Assembly (NCBI GenBank): GCA_026874595.1
Contig: CM049308.1
Location: 47,687,327-47,751,326 of the forward strand
Direction: 5' to 3'
Source: Sipunculus nudus
Taxonomy: Eukaryota; Annelida; Sipuncula; Golfingiida; Sipunculidae
Length of the DNA stretch: 64,000 nucleotides
In this document: positions 34,789 to 46,685 of the stretch, piece after piece
Position numbering within the stretch: position 1 is the first letter of the stretch
How the letters are laid out: each line of letters opens with the position of its first letter
Made by a program: the position numbers and the translations under genes
Notes under the pieces: generated by a model
What the model was told of the DNA's origin: nothing
The model's input: the letters and a program-made list of their open reading frames with translations, nothing else
Databases searched by the model: none

Positions 34789-37046
34789 TTAGTTCAGCTG
34801 ACTGAAGGTCATCTGAGCTATAGCTATCACTCTTTGTCCGTCGGCCGTCCGGCCGTCTGTCCGGCCGTCCGTTAACAGGGCACAAATCGTAACCGCTGTA
34901 CCTGGAATCTTCTAATTTGGTATCCTGGGAGGTCCATAAAAAATCTCCTTGGAAACCTGAATTAAGGTCTCTGTTACCCATATTCTTCGAGCTATGGGGC
35001 TCTGAAGTACCCCCCAGAATAATGCAAAATTTGATACAAAAGCTCAAGTATCTTAATAACTTCTGCATTGATCACCATGATTTTTTGCATGAATATTGAT
35101 CATGGGATGTTCCATCACTTCCTGCAGACTGGTGGTGCCACCTGTATTTTTTCCATTTTTTACGAATTTTTTTCTTTTTTTTTTCAGACCTGCAATGAAA
35201 CTGTCATCTGTTAACAGGGCACAAATCGTAACCACTGGACCTGGAATCTTCAAACTTAATATCCAGGGAGATCCATGAAAAATCTCCTTGAAAACCTGAA
35301 ATAAGGTCTCTGTTACCCATATCCTTCAAGCTATGGGGCTCCAAAGTACCCCCCAGAATAATGCAAAATTTGATAAAAAAAAGCTCAAGTATCTGAATAA
35401 CTTCTGCATTGATCACCATGATTCTTTGCATGAATATTGATCATGGGATGTTCCATCACTTCCTGCAGACTGGTGGCGCCACCTGTATTTTTCCAATTTT
35501 TACGATTTTTTTTCTGTTTTTTCAGACCTGCAATGAAACTGTCATCTGTTAACAGGGCACAAATTGTAACCACTGGACCTGGAATCTTCAAACTAAACAT
35601 CAAGGGAGGTCCATGAAAAATCTCCTTGAAAGCCTGAAATTAGGTCTCTGTTACCCATATCCTTGGAGCTTTGGGGCTCCGAAGTACCCCCCCCCCCCAG
35701 AATAATGCAAAATTTGATACAAAAGCTCAAGTATCTGAATAACTACTGCAGTGATCACCATGATTCTTTGCATGAATATTGATCATGGGATGTTCCATCA
35801 CTTCCTGCAGACTGGTGGTGCCAAGTGTATTTTTTTCCAATTTTTACGAATTTTTTTTCTCTTTTTTTCAGACCTGCAATGAAACTGTCATCTGTTAACA
35901 GGGCACAAATCGTAACCACTGGACCTGGAATCTTCAAACTTAATATCCTAGGAGATCTATGAAAAATCTCCTTGAAAACATGAATTAAGGTTTCTGTTAC
36001 CTATATCCTTTGAGCTTTGGGGCTCCAATGTACCCCTCCCCCAGAATAATGCAAAATTTGATACAAAAGCTAAAGTATCTGAATAACTACTGTATTGATC
36101 ACCATGATTCTTTGCATAAATATTGATCATGGAGTGTTCCATCACTTCCTGCAGACTGGTGGCTCCACCTATATTTTTTTCCAATTTTTACGAATTGTTT
36201 TCTTTATTTTTGAGACCTTCAAAGAAGCTGTCATCTGTTAACAGGGCACAAATCGTAACGGCAGGACCTAGATTCTTCTTACTTGACATCAAGGGAGGTT
36301 CATGAAAAGTCTCTGTGAAAACATGAAATTAGGTCTCTGTTACCCATATCCTTCGTAGTAAGTACCCCTCAGAATAATTAAAAATTTGATACAAATTTAT
36401 ACTCCAGTATCTGAATAACCAATGCATTGATCTCCATGATTCTTTGCAGGCATATTGATCATGGAGTGTTCCATCAGTTCCTGCAAACTGGTGGCACCAC
36501 CTGTATTTTTTTCAATTTTTTAGGCATTTTTTCTCTATTTATGAGACCTTCAAATGAAGTGGTCATCTGTTAACATGCCACAAACTGTAACTGCTGTACC
36601 TAGAATCTTCTTACTTGACATCCAGGGAGACTAATGAAAAATCTCCTTGGAAACCTGAAATTAGATTTCTGTTACCCATATTCTCCGAGCTATAGGGCTC
36701 ATAAATACCCCCAAGAATAATTAAAAATTTGATACAAACAAAAGCTCCAGTATCTGAATAACTAATGCCTTGATAGCCATGATTCTTTGGATATATATTG
36801 ATCATGCAGTGTTTCATCAGTTCCTGCAGACTGGTGGCACTACCTGTATTTTTTTCAAATTTTTACGCATTTTTTTTCTATTTATGAGACCTTCAAATGA
36901 AGTTGTCATCTGTCCAAAAGCCCACTGAAACCCATTTCTAAGGACTTTTCACAAAATTCATGATTTGTTTGCACTCTGGCAGTCATTTTGCTCATTGTTC
37001 AACATTCCTTGAATTCAGCTGAGCGTCATGGCCCATGGGCCACTTG
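34789..37046 (+). mobile_element. HLE-A copy, full length, with six ~343-bp units
   Basis: The 5' end TTAGTTCAGCTGACTGAAGG plus TCATCTGAGCTATAG forms the family hairpin. About six tandem units of 343 bp follow, with GATCACCATGATT(T/C)TTTGCAT near 35069, 35412, 35754 and 36096. The 3' end reads AATTCAGCTGAGCG, the palindrome GGCCCATGGGCC and A-CTTG|TT. No real ORF is present. This is the best copy for defining the family. Confidence 0.85.
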
Positions 37047-37430
37047 TTTTACTTACCAGCCAGTAAGAGGATATGACATTTGATTCTTAAAGATGAATAA
37101 ATAATTGTCATCAAGTCATTCTGTATACAATAAAAAAAACTTATCCATCAGAATATGCAGTTTGTACCTAAGGGGCCATCTCTACTTTGATGTAACAACA
37201 ATAACTATGTAGAATCTGAACAAATTATGTAAGAAATATATATGTTTACATATGAATGAGTGTGATGGAGAGATCTATAATATTTTTCTTTCCATTTAAT
37301 ATATGTTGTCTCTGCAAATGTTCACTGCCTTTATTCACATTGACTGCAAGGTGACCAAGCTGACTCAAAACTACTAACATATGTGTTATGAAGTGGTAAC
37401 TTTAAATATTGGTAATCAAACTAAACCCTT
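37047..37430. other. Intron 4 sequence, no feature recognised
   Basis: AT-rich spacer between HLE-A and the second gypsy element. No LTR-like border is visible. Confidence 0.5.
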
Positions 37431-38038
37431 TTGCGGGAAAACTTATACAAAGACTTTATTGATTATCTAACAGCAAGAAATGGGGAGCACCCCAGGCCTA
37501 ATGAGTCTGGACAGACTAAGGGGAATCAGTCTGTCAGATCAAAGCAAAGTAACAAACGGCAGTTATGTTTTCAGTGTGGCCCCCTGATCATTTCATTGCA
37601 AACTCTCCAGATAAACCCAAGAAACGGTCTTTAAATGGAGAATGGCTGAGCCCGGGGACCGGGGGGTCAGCCAATTACATCATAAAGACTGATGATAGGT
37701 CCGCTAATGTGACTGATTTCCGTTCTGGAACTAGGACAGAACTGAAATTACCCATGACCCAAACGGGTTTAGTGAGGGAGCCAAATCAGCATAACTCCAA
37801 GCCTGTGGAGGTGAAGGAAAATTCTCTTCTGTCTAAAGGAAATAGCAGGGCCCCAATGATGGTAGTACCTGACGTAATGAAATCTTCTGGACTGTATATG
37901 GAGGGGGAGGTCCTTGGCCAAAAGTTGCAGTGTTTGGTAGATACTGGCACAGCAGCTCAGTCATTTATCAGTAGTATAGTGTGGCAGAGACTTTCTTCGG
38001 TTGATAAGCCTAAAATTCACAGACCTGATCAGTTCTGA
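37431..38038 (+). pseudogene. Gypsy element 2: gag zinc knuckle remnant and protease
   Basis: Two frames hold the end of gag and the protease. The gag end is basic (RPNESGQTKGNQSVRSKQ) with a broken zinc knuckle, CFQCGPPDHFIANSP, whose last Cys is Ser. The protease has the aspartic active-site motif LVDTGTAAQSF at 37940. A 1-nt shift separates the two parts near 37570, and the protease frame stops at 38038. The protease normally cleaves the element polyprotein. No 5' LTR or primer-binding site is visible upstream. Confidence 0.8.
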
Positions 38039-38206
38039 CTGGCAGACTGAAGGTGTCTGAATGTTTTTGGGCATACAAGCCTGAAGATTGTATTGGGTGA
38101 TAAGCTCATTATGTACAAGATTTGAAAAGGAGATATTGAAGATGATCCAGTTCTCAGACTTGATTTCACAAGAGCACACAAATGATAATGGGACTGGGAA
38201 AATGAT

Positions 38207-39340
38207 GTGCGTGTGGTGCGAGCATCGGGAGAACAGGGTGCAAAGCTGGCTTGCTGTCGAGTTAAATTGAAGGAAAAAATCGTCATTCTGGGGAACACCA
38301 AAATAACAGCTCCTGCACAACAGGTGTTAAGAGACAATAAACAGACTCCACCAGAAGGCATGATTTACAGCAACTCAGAGGCTCTCGCAAGGAAGGGAGT
38401 TGCTTTGGTGAATAGTCTGGTGCGTACTGGCTCTGATGCTGTTCCAGATTGCTGAACCATACTTCTGACTCCGTTACAGTGTATAAAGATACAGCTATAG
38501 GGTACTTTGAACCAGTATGTGGGCATGAGGATAGCAATGTTGAACAACAGTGTCGGGCAGAGGAGCCTGATATTCCTAATCATCTCCTGTAGATTTATGC
38601 GAATGTTGAGGCAAGCCTCACGACAGGACAACGGAAGGAATTTGGAAGACACTTGTGTCAGTTTCTGCATGTATTTTCTGAAATTGACAAGGATGTTTGG
38701 AGGACTGACCTCATCAAACACAGCATCCCAACAGGTGACACTACCCCTGTAAAACAATGGCCAAGAAGATTCCTGTAAGTCAGAGAGAGGAAGTTGAGGT
38801 GCAGATTAACAAGATGCAAAAGCAGTGCACAATTGAACCATGCAGTAGTCCTTTGGCATCAACCTGGGTCATTGTTAAGGAGAGAAATGGTACCCCAAGG
38901 ATTTGTGTGGATTATCTAGCCTTGAACAATGTTACAGTTAAAGACGCTCACATTTGTTCTCAACATTGGATCTGACGTCAGGATACTGGCAGGTAGAGGT
39001 AGAAGAGAGTGGTCACAATAAAACAGCATTAGTAACCGGAAGGTGTGGCCATTACAGGTGGTTACAATGCTGTTTGGACTTTGCAAAGCCCCATCAACCT
39101 GTCAACAGTTGGTGGAGAAGGTCCTGGCAGGTTTGCAGTGGCATATTGCTGTTGTTTACTTTGATGATGTCATTGTGTACGCAAAGTCAGTGTAAGTGTA
39201 AAGCAGCTGTCTCTGGTATGAGCACGGTGTGAGCAAGCAGGACTTAAACTGAACACAAGTAAATGTGAGCTGCTGCAAACAGAGGTCACTTTTCTGGGTC
39301 ACACTGTTTCTGCTGATGGTATTGGAACTAATCAGGAATT
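38207..39340 (+). pseudogene. Gypsy element 2: reverse transcriptase, decayed
   Basis: Fragments in several frames. The 38757 frame gives EVEVQINKMQKQCTIEPCSS, then PLASTWVIVKERNGTPRICV and DYLALN, which is the gypsy RT N-terminal part. After a shift near 38950 comes LDLTSGYWQVEVEESGHNKT. The catalytic YFDD box, with VIVYAKS after it, is at about 39158. GLKLNTSKCELLQTEVTFLG lies near 39245. The copy carries multiple frameshifts and stops and is not functional. Confidence 0.85.
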
Positions 39341-39341
39341 A

Positions 39342-40051
39342 GTGAAAAAGATGACCGAATGGCCACAACCTCAGAACCAGAGTGAAGTATGGACTTTCCT
39401 GGGATTGGCTGGATATTTTTGGAAATTTATACCAAACTATACCAAAATTGTGAGACCTTTGCAGCATCTTTCAGAGAAAGGAAAATCATTTAAGTGGACT
39501 GATGAATGTGAAGGTTCAGTGAAAAATCTCAAACAGTGGTTAGTCATTGCGCCTAACCTGGCTTATCCAGACGAATCCCCATTTTTCCTAGACACTGACA
39601 GCAGTGCAAGCATGATTGGTTGTGTGTTGTCTCAGCTGGTCCATTGAGACGAAAGAGTCATTGCGTATGGGAGCCGAGCAAATAAACAAAGGCAGAAGGT
39701 AATTACTGCGTTACAAGATGAGAGTTGTTGGCTGTCGTGCACTTCACTGACTACAACAGGTATTACCTGTATGGAAAGAACTTTCTTGTGAGGACAGATC
39801 ACGCTCCACTGAAAAGGTTGTATCAGATTAAGGGACCACAAGGTCAGTTAGCAAGATGGTTTCAGAAATTGAGCTTTTTCCAGTTTGAAATTGAGCACCG
39901 TCCAGGACACAGACATTGCAATGCCGAGCCCTCTCCTGCAGGTGCTTCAAAGAGTGTTTTCATGAAGAGGACCCGGCTGATGTTCCAGAAGAATTCATTT
40001 TATAGTACCTACCTTCAAGATGGTTGCCTCAGATCTTGTATGTGCTCTTAA
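39342..40051 (+). pseudogene. Gypsy element 2: RT tail and RNase H
   Basis: Frame 39342-39647 holds the RT-to-RNase H junction (TFLGLAGYFWKFIPNYTKIV) and the first RNase H motif (FFLDTDSSASMIGCVLSQL). After a stop and shift, frame 39725-40051 continues with LLAVVHFTDYNRYYLYGKNF, TDHAPLKRLYQIKGPQGQLA and IEHRPGHRHCNAEPSP. Layout and motif order match gypsy element 1, but the sequences differ enough that these are separate families. Confidence 0.88.
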
Positions 40052-40379
40052 TGATTGACAAGGCAAGAGGAACGAGGGACAGTTGGATATCTCACTGGAC
40101 TCAGAGGATCTGTTGTGGTTACAAAGCAGTGATAAAGGATTTGGCATTGTATTAAGCTGGAAGCTGGAAAGAGTAGAATCTCTCGCGACCGATATGGGAG
40201 GAAGTGTCACATCTTAGTCCCAATGTGAAGTTTTGGTTGGCTTGTTTGGAACAATTGCAGTTGAATGGTGGCTTTTTGTAAATCAGATGGGAGCCTGGGA
40301 AGCTTACAGAGAAAGTTCGGCTGAGACTTCTGACACCATTGTCACTAAGGGAAGAAGTGCTGGAATTGTGTCATGAATA

Positions 40380-40870
40380 AAAAATGGCGGGCCATTTTGG
40401 TGTCCACAAAATATGGTCCTTGTCAGGCAGTCTCAATTCTATTGGCCAGGTATGAGGAAGACAGTAAGATGGGTAATGCGATGTGAGACGTGTCAGTGCA
40501 GAAAACCGGTAGATGTAGTAACAATCGCCAATCTGGAAGCACACAGGCATTTAGCCAGGCACCACACCAGAAAGCCAAGGGTCCCCCCAAAAGGGCAACA
40601 GCTGCTTAGTCCAGGCACATGGAGGCAGACATCATGAATCTTGGCCTGGAAACGCCACTGAGAGCAGAACAGTATGCCGTGGTGATTCAGCTGCAGAAAC
40701 TGAAGCTGAGTCAGATGATGCAAGTATTCTGTCAATTGTCGGAGCAATAGCAGATCAGGAAGAGGATGGTGACATAGACAGGAATGTGAATGATTAACCG
40801 GTTGAACCAGTAAAGAGGGCTGATGCCAGAGATGGTCTGCAGGCCGCGATCAAGTTCTTCAAACAGTAAC
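40380..40870 (+). pseudogene. Gypsy element 2: integrase zinc domain, catalytic core missing
   Basis: The HHCC zinc domain is recognisable: GHFGVHK, then QFYWPGMRKTVRWVMRCETC and QCRKP. After about 40520 the sequence no longer resembles an integrase core, and none of the DDE landmarks are found. A short acidic-type tail continues to about 40870. Either the core was deleted or the sequence has drifted beyond recognition. No 3' LTR was identified. Confidence 0.7.
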
Positions 40871-40997
40871 CAGACACCTCAGATAAGGCTAACATACTGG
40901 AGAATCTTTGGTATGCTGCCATAGTGCTTGATTCACCATACTGATGTTAACAGGCCAGCATCACAGATTTTTTCACTTGAGCATCTGTCAACAGATA

Positions 40998-41133
40998 ATG
41001 TACATTAATGTTGTAAATTTTTGCTTTGCATGTTTGTTCATTATGAGCATTAACATTGTAAATTTTGTATTGTATATATGTTCATTATGTACATTAACGT
41101 AAATTTTGCTTTGTATATATGTTCATTATGTAG
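40998..41133 (+). repeat. ~50-bp tandem repeat, three copies
   Basis: Copies contain GTACATTAA(T)GTTGTAAATTT or a variant, TTTGC(T)TTG and TATATGTTCATTATG. Confidence 0.75.
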
Positions 41134-41689
41134 TAAACAAGTTTTTTTTCCTTTTGGACAAATGTACATGTGTGCGTGTGTGCTTTTACCAATTTTCTGC
41201 CATACCACATAAACTGCATACATCAAAATTTCATTACATTGGAAATTCGATTTACAGAACTAATTTCCATGGAACAAACATGTTCATTATAACAAACTTT
41301 ACTGTACATCCATTCGAGTATTTCAGGAGTGAAGTTTGTGTTATTGGTACTTATATTTGGGTTCAAAATGTTTAGTACTTGCATTTAGTACATGTCACAC
41401 ATGTACTTGAAAAGTAATGGTCCAGCATGGAAGCAATATATCTGATGTATATCCCATTGCTCAGGTTTTCATTAGACCTGTAGGCCCTGTTCATTTATTA
41501 AACTTTCAGTGAGATCTGTAAATTGGAGATTTGGCTCCGCTCTACTGGTAGGTCATATAGGATTAAGATTTTGATAGGTAAAGTAAAATAATGTTGCTTG
41601 TATAATATGTGTATCTTGAATGGACTGCACCTGCAGTCTTACAGGTATTACACAGCCAGTAAATAATTTTCCACCAACAGCTATATTTT
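41134..41689. other. Intron 4 sequence with an HLE-D-like 3' remnant
   Basis: GACCTGTAGGCCCTGTT near 41476 resembles the 3' palindrome of HLE-D (GGGCCTGTAGGCCTTGTT at 61838). Otherwise nothing is supported. Confidence 0.35.
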
Positions 41690-42408
41690 GTAATCCCAGA
41701 CAAAGTTGGGATATTATTGTTTAAACATGGTAGCACTGCCGCAGAGATTTCTTTTGGACGTGATAAATCAAAAAATATTACACAGATCTTTACCAAACTT
41801 GATATGTGCATAGAATTGGGTGAGAGGATGAAGCCTATTAAAAATGGGGTCATGACCTTTAATAGGAGAGTGAAAATTGCTCATATCTCCGGAGTAGTTC
41901 AAGGTATTGGTCTGAAATTTGGCATGTCTATCCATCTTCAAAAGTTTTCTCGTAAACCAGACAGGTGGCGCCACATACCTTCCTGTTTTTGTGGATTAAA
42001 TAAATGCCCTTTTTTCAGGAGTGATTTGCCTTGTTGGCCTGAAATTGTGCATATACATATATTTGGACTCATCTATCTTTTCCTCAAGACTGGTGACGCC
42101 ATCTGAAATAGTTTTCCCCAGGCGTCCATCTGTACATGTTCAGATGAATGAGGTTAAAATTGCTTATATCGCTAGAGTGATTCAACGTACTGTCTTAAAT
42201 TTGACAAACTATCCATCTCGGAAATTTTTTCATAAACCAGACAGGTGGTGCCACCTACCTTCCAGTAGAATAAATAAATGCTCTTTTCTTAGGAGTGGTG
42301 TGCCACATTTGAGAAGTTGTTTAATTTTTTGGTGTTCAATTTGGCGTGTACATCCGTTGTGGAGAGTTTTCTCATCAACCATAAAGGTGGCACCACCTAA
42401 CTTACCAT

Positions 42409-45327
42409 TTTTAGCTCAGCTGACTGAAAGTCATCTGAACTATAGCGATCACTCTTTGTCAGTCATCTGTCTGTCCGTCCGTTAACCAGGCACAAATCGT
42501 AACCGCTGGACCTAGAATCTTGTAACTTGGCATTCTGAGAGGTCAATGGAAAATCTCCTTGGAAACCAGAAATTAGGTCTCTGTTACATATATCCTTTGA
42601 GCTATGGGGCCCCTAATACCCCCCCCCCCCCAGAATAGTCAAAATTTTCATACAAAAACTTCAATATCTCATTAACTACATCACTGATGGTCATGATTTT
42701 TGGAATACATATTGATCATGAGATGTTCCATCAGTTCCTACAGACTGGTGGCGCCACCTGTATTTTTCAATTTTTTTTTACGAATTGTTTTCTCTATTTT
42801 TGAGACCTTTAAAAATGTGAACATCTGTTAACAGGGCGCAAATCATAAAGACTGGACCTAGAATCTTCATTCTTGACACACTGAGAGACCTATGAAAAGT
42901 CTCCATGGAAACCTGAAATTAGGTCTCTGTTACCCATATCCTTTGAGCTATGGGGCCCGAAAGTACCCTCCAGAATAGTAAAAAAATTCATACAAAAACT
43001 TCAATATCTCATTAACGACATCACTGATGGTAATGATTTTTGGCATACATATTCATCATGAGATGTTTCATCAGTTTCTGCAGACTGATGGCGCCACCTG
43101 TATTTTTTTCAAATTTTCACAATTTTTTTTCTTCTCTATTTTTGAGACTTTTAAGGATGTAGTTATCTGTCAACAGGTTACAAATCGTAACAACTGGACC
43201 TAGAATCTTCATTCTTGTCATGCCAGGAGGCCCATGAAAAGTGTCTGTGGAAACCTGAAATTAGGTCTCTGTTACCCATATCCTTTGAGCTATGGCATTC
43301 CAAAGTACAGCTCAGAATAATGGAAAATTTGATACAAAAGCTGAAGTATCTGTGCAACTAATGCAGAGATCAGCATGATTCTTTGCATGGATATTGATTA
43401 TGGAGTGTTTCACCTGTTTCTGCAGACTGGTGGTGCCACCTATATTTTATTCAATTTATCGAATTTTTTCTCTATTTTTAGACCTTTAAGGATGCTGTCA
43501 TCCATTAATGGGCACAAATTGTAACAACTGGACCTAGAATCTTCATTCCTGTCATGCAAGGAGGCCCATGAAAAGTGCCCGTGGAAACCTGAAATTAGGT
43601 CTCTGTTACCCATATCCTTCAAGCTATAGGACACTGAAGTGTCCCTCAGAATAATGGGAAATTTGATACAAAAGATGACGTATCTGAACAACTAATGCAG
43701 AGGTCAGCATGATTCTTTGCATGGATATTGTCCATTAAGTGTTTTTATTAGTTTCTGCAGACTGGTGGAGCCACCTGTATTTGTGTATCCGCCAAAACAA
43801 AGTTTTGGGGATACTATGTTTTTGACCGGGTTTCTGCCGCCGTCGCTTTCGTTTCCGGAGAACTCCTCTGAGACTACTGGACCGATTTTTCTTAAACTTA
43901 TACCAATAATTAGGTCACTGGTGCCTAACCAATTTGCCTTGACCTCTGACCTTTCCTCTCTGCCCAGCGTCCATTTGTGCGTCTGTTTCCACAAATAAAC
44001 CCTCATATCTCCAAAACCATTTGACAGATCAGGAAAAATTTTTTTATACAAACCTGCAACCATGTTTGCACAGTGTCCATCTGTTCATTTGCCTTGGGTT
44101 AAAATCACTCATATCTCTGCAGTGAATTGACTAATTCACCTGAAATTTGGCATGCGTATGCATTCTGGATAGCTTTCTTGATTTTATGTCAGATGGCGCC
44201 ACCTACATTCACATTCATGCTGCAGACATCCAAGCTCATATCTCCGGAACCGTTTGACCGATTGGGCCAAAATTTTGCATGTGTATAGATCTCACATAGC
44301 TCTTTATCATACACAAAACTGGAGGGGCCACCTGCAACCATTTTTGCACAGCGTCTGTCTGTTTGTCTGCCATGGGCTAAAATCACTCATATCTTGGCAG
44401 TGGTTTGACATATCTGCCTAAAATTTTGCAGTTTTATACGTCCTGGACAGTTTTATTGTTTTTATGACAGGTGGCGCCACCTACATTCAAGTTAACGCTG
44501 CAGACATCCAAGCTCATATCTCAGGAACCGTTTGACCGATTGGGCCATGTGTATTTTGCATGTGTATAGATCTCACATAGCTCTTTATCATATGCAAAAC
44601 TGGTGGCGCCACCTGCAACCATTTTTTGTCCGTCTGTTTGTCTGCCATGGGATAATATCACTCATATCTCGGAAGTGGTTTGACATAACTGCCTAAAATT
44701 TTGCAGGTTTATACATCCTGGACAGCTTTCTTGATTTTATGACAGGTGGCGCCACCTACATTCTAGTTTATGCTGCAGACATCCAAGCTCATATCTCGGA
44801 ACCATTTGACCGATTGGGCCAAAATTGTGCATGTGTTTAGATCTCACATAGGTCTGCCTCACAGCGTCTGTCTGTTTGTCTGCTGTGGGCTAAAATCACT
44901 CATATACATGTAGTGGTTTTACTTTTCTGCCTAAAATTTAGCATATGTATACAACTTGGACAGCTTTCTGGATTTGTGGTAGGAGGCAAAACCTACATGC
45001 ACATTTAGGCTGCAGACATCCATGCTAATATTCAACACACCTCACTCTATTTCCCCTTGCCACTCAATCCATGCCTCACTTCACCCGTTCCACTCTGATT
45101 TTGGCAGATACACCTAGTTGCTTGTTGACTACCCATATTCTAGTTTTTAAAGTTTACGCATTTTTTTCTCTATTTTTGAGATATATAAATAGAGACACAA
45201 TCTTGGCCTGTTGGTTAAACTGTTTAATGCTTCAGTTGAATGGGTATATACTACCATTCTGATGATAAAATTTCCTTTTGTGAATCTCTTCCCAGTCAGC
45301 TGAGCATTATGTCCCATGGGTCACTTG
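42409..45327 (+). mobile_element. HLE-A copy, middle layer of the nest
   Basis: The 5' hairpin starts TTAGCTCAGCTGACTGAAAG. Repeated ~340-bp units carry a GGTGGCGCCACC-like palindrome. The 3' end reads AGTCAGCTGAGCATT, GTCCCATGGGTCA, CTTG|TT. Outer HLE-C sequence resumes directly after. It is itself split by HLE-B at 43784-45143. Confidence 0.8.
43784..45143 (+). mobile_element. HLE-B copy, inner layer of the nest
   Basis: The 5' end TGTATCCGCCAAAAC has complement GTTTTGGGGATAC. Internal units of ~295 bp carry GGTGGCGCCACC at 44470, 44603 and 44745. The 3' stem TAGTTG/GACTA is followed by CCCATATT and CTAG|TT. The HLE-A unit reads CCACCTGTATTTG before and TTTTTAAAGTTTACGC after, so removing the insert restores a normal HLE-A unit. 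Confidence 0.85.
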
Positions 45328-45585
45328 TTATAGTATAAATTAATTTCCTTTTCTCAAGAGTGATTCACTGTTTTGGCTCCCATTTTTTGGTGAAAAATAT
45401 TGTTTCTCAAGTTGATAGATGAAAGAATTCATAGTTGCTTGCCAAGTGTCAGTATATCTGCTGAAGATGGGTCCTATTCTTAAAGGGGGGGGGGGTTAAT
45501 TGTCATTGGATACTATGGCACCGCAAGAAATATCTAGTTAAACTTTGGCATGTTGACCTCTGTGTATGTGTTCACTTTCCTTTAG

Positions 45586-45740
45586 TGACTGATGGCCGGG
45601 TTCACTCAGTGTGTATTAAGAGGAAAAGTGGCAAGTTAAAGGAGAGGGCTGTCATTGAAGGCTGGATGACCAGACTGGCAAACTGGACTGTTTCTGATAC
45701 TTCCAACTGGAATCCTAAAATGGCAATCTACTTTAATAAG
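45586..45740 (+). CDS. Exon 5 in view: unit B, post-motif I region
   Basis: 155 nt (2 nt + 51 codons), acceptor TTTCCTTTAG, phase 1 in and phase 0 out. It encodes TDGRVHSVCIKRKSGKL, which matches the family G.V.S.E.R (motif II region). The rest is KERAVIEGWMTRLANWTVSD and NPKMAIYFNK. The acidic residue that normally contacts the SAM ribose in this strand is replaced (Cys-Ile-Lys in place of the usual x-E-x-R), in line with loss of SAM binding. The stretch up to motif IV is shorter than in the active enzymes. The donor is AAG|GCAAGT, a GC-AG intron. Confidence 0.8.
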
Positions 45741-46685
45741 GCAAGTGTGGCATTAACAATGTCAGTTTGATTTTTGTTTGAAGAACAGATGCTCATAAGG
45801 AAGCTTATAGTAGTAACAAATAGGCACTGTCATTGTGTCTCAGATATGTGGAGAAGCCTGAGGCTAATCATAGCTTCTCCTACATCCTTTATATCCTATA
45901 AACAGATCTAATTTTCAATGTGAGTAATTAGTAAGTGCCTAATCAACAGGAAGCTCATTGTTTTAGACACTGTGTGAGTGTCAGTGTCTGCTTGTATGTT
46001 TTAAGTATGATTTGCCTATTGATCTTGGATAACGGTGTCCATTTTGCATGTAGACTACAATTGTTTAATTTTAAAACTGTTTCCTATGTAAAATTAAACA
46101 TTGTATGCAGGATAACTCCATCAACATGGGTGAGGAAGTGAACCTTTTTTCTGTGGGGTTTGATAAAGTGTCTGTGACTTTATATTTACAGAGTTTGAGT
46201 ACAAACAAATGATAAAGATCATATTTCTCTGGAAATGCATCATGTATTTCATTAAAAGAAAATCTTAGAGGCACAAGACCTGTGGCACCAGCTAGAACTT
46301 GATATTACAGCTTTTTATTTATTCAGATTTCTCAGGATTTCACTATTGGCTGCAGATGTTGTTAAGAAATTTGTTAGGACCAGTGGTCTTTGATAACACA
46401 AAGCTTTGAACAAGATTTATGGTGTCAGCTTCTGTCTTCTTTTATGGATTTTAAATTGTTTACATTTTTCAGCATTTGTTTAATTGATTGCTCTGAGATT
46501 TAATGTAGGCATCAAACTTGAACAGCTTTATCCCTTGAATATGACTTGAGACCTGGCCTGTTTAGCATGCCAAAAGATCAGAGAATGCATCTCATTGCAG
46601 AAAGGGTCTGTCAAAATCAGGTGATACTATTACATGACCTTTTCCAAAAATTTCTTTTTATAACATAATTCTTACATCCATTTGA
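45741..46685. other. Intron 5 start, no feature recognised
   Basis: Unremarkable AT-rich sequence before the 33-bp array. Confidence 0.6.

Larger units (their letters stand above)
41690..45537 (+). mobile_element. HLE-C copy, outer layer of a three-level nest
   Basis: The 5' end GTAATCCCAGACAAAGTTGG forms a weak version of the HLE-C hairpin. GCCGCAGAGATTTCTTTTGG and GGGGTCATGACCTTTAATAG match 29635-31695. The 3' end GATACTATGGCACCGCAAGA, AATAT, CTAG|TT also matches, with the hairpin shortened. An HLE-A copy (42409-45327) interrupts it. It ends 48 nt upstream of exon 5. Confidence 0.78.
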
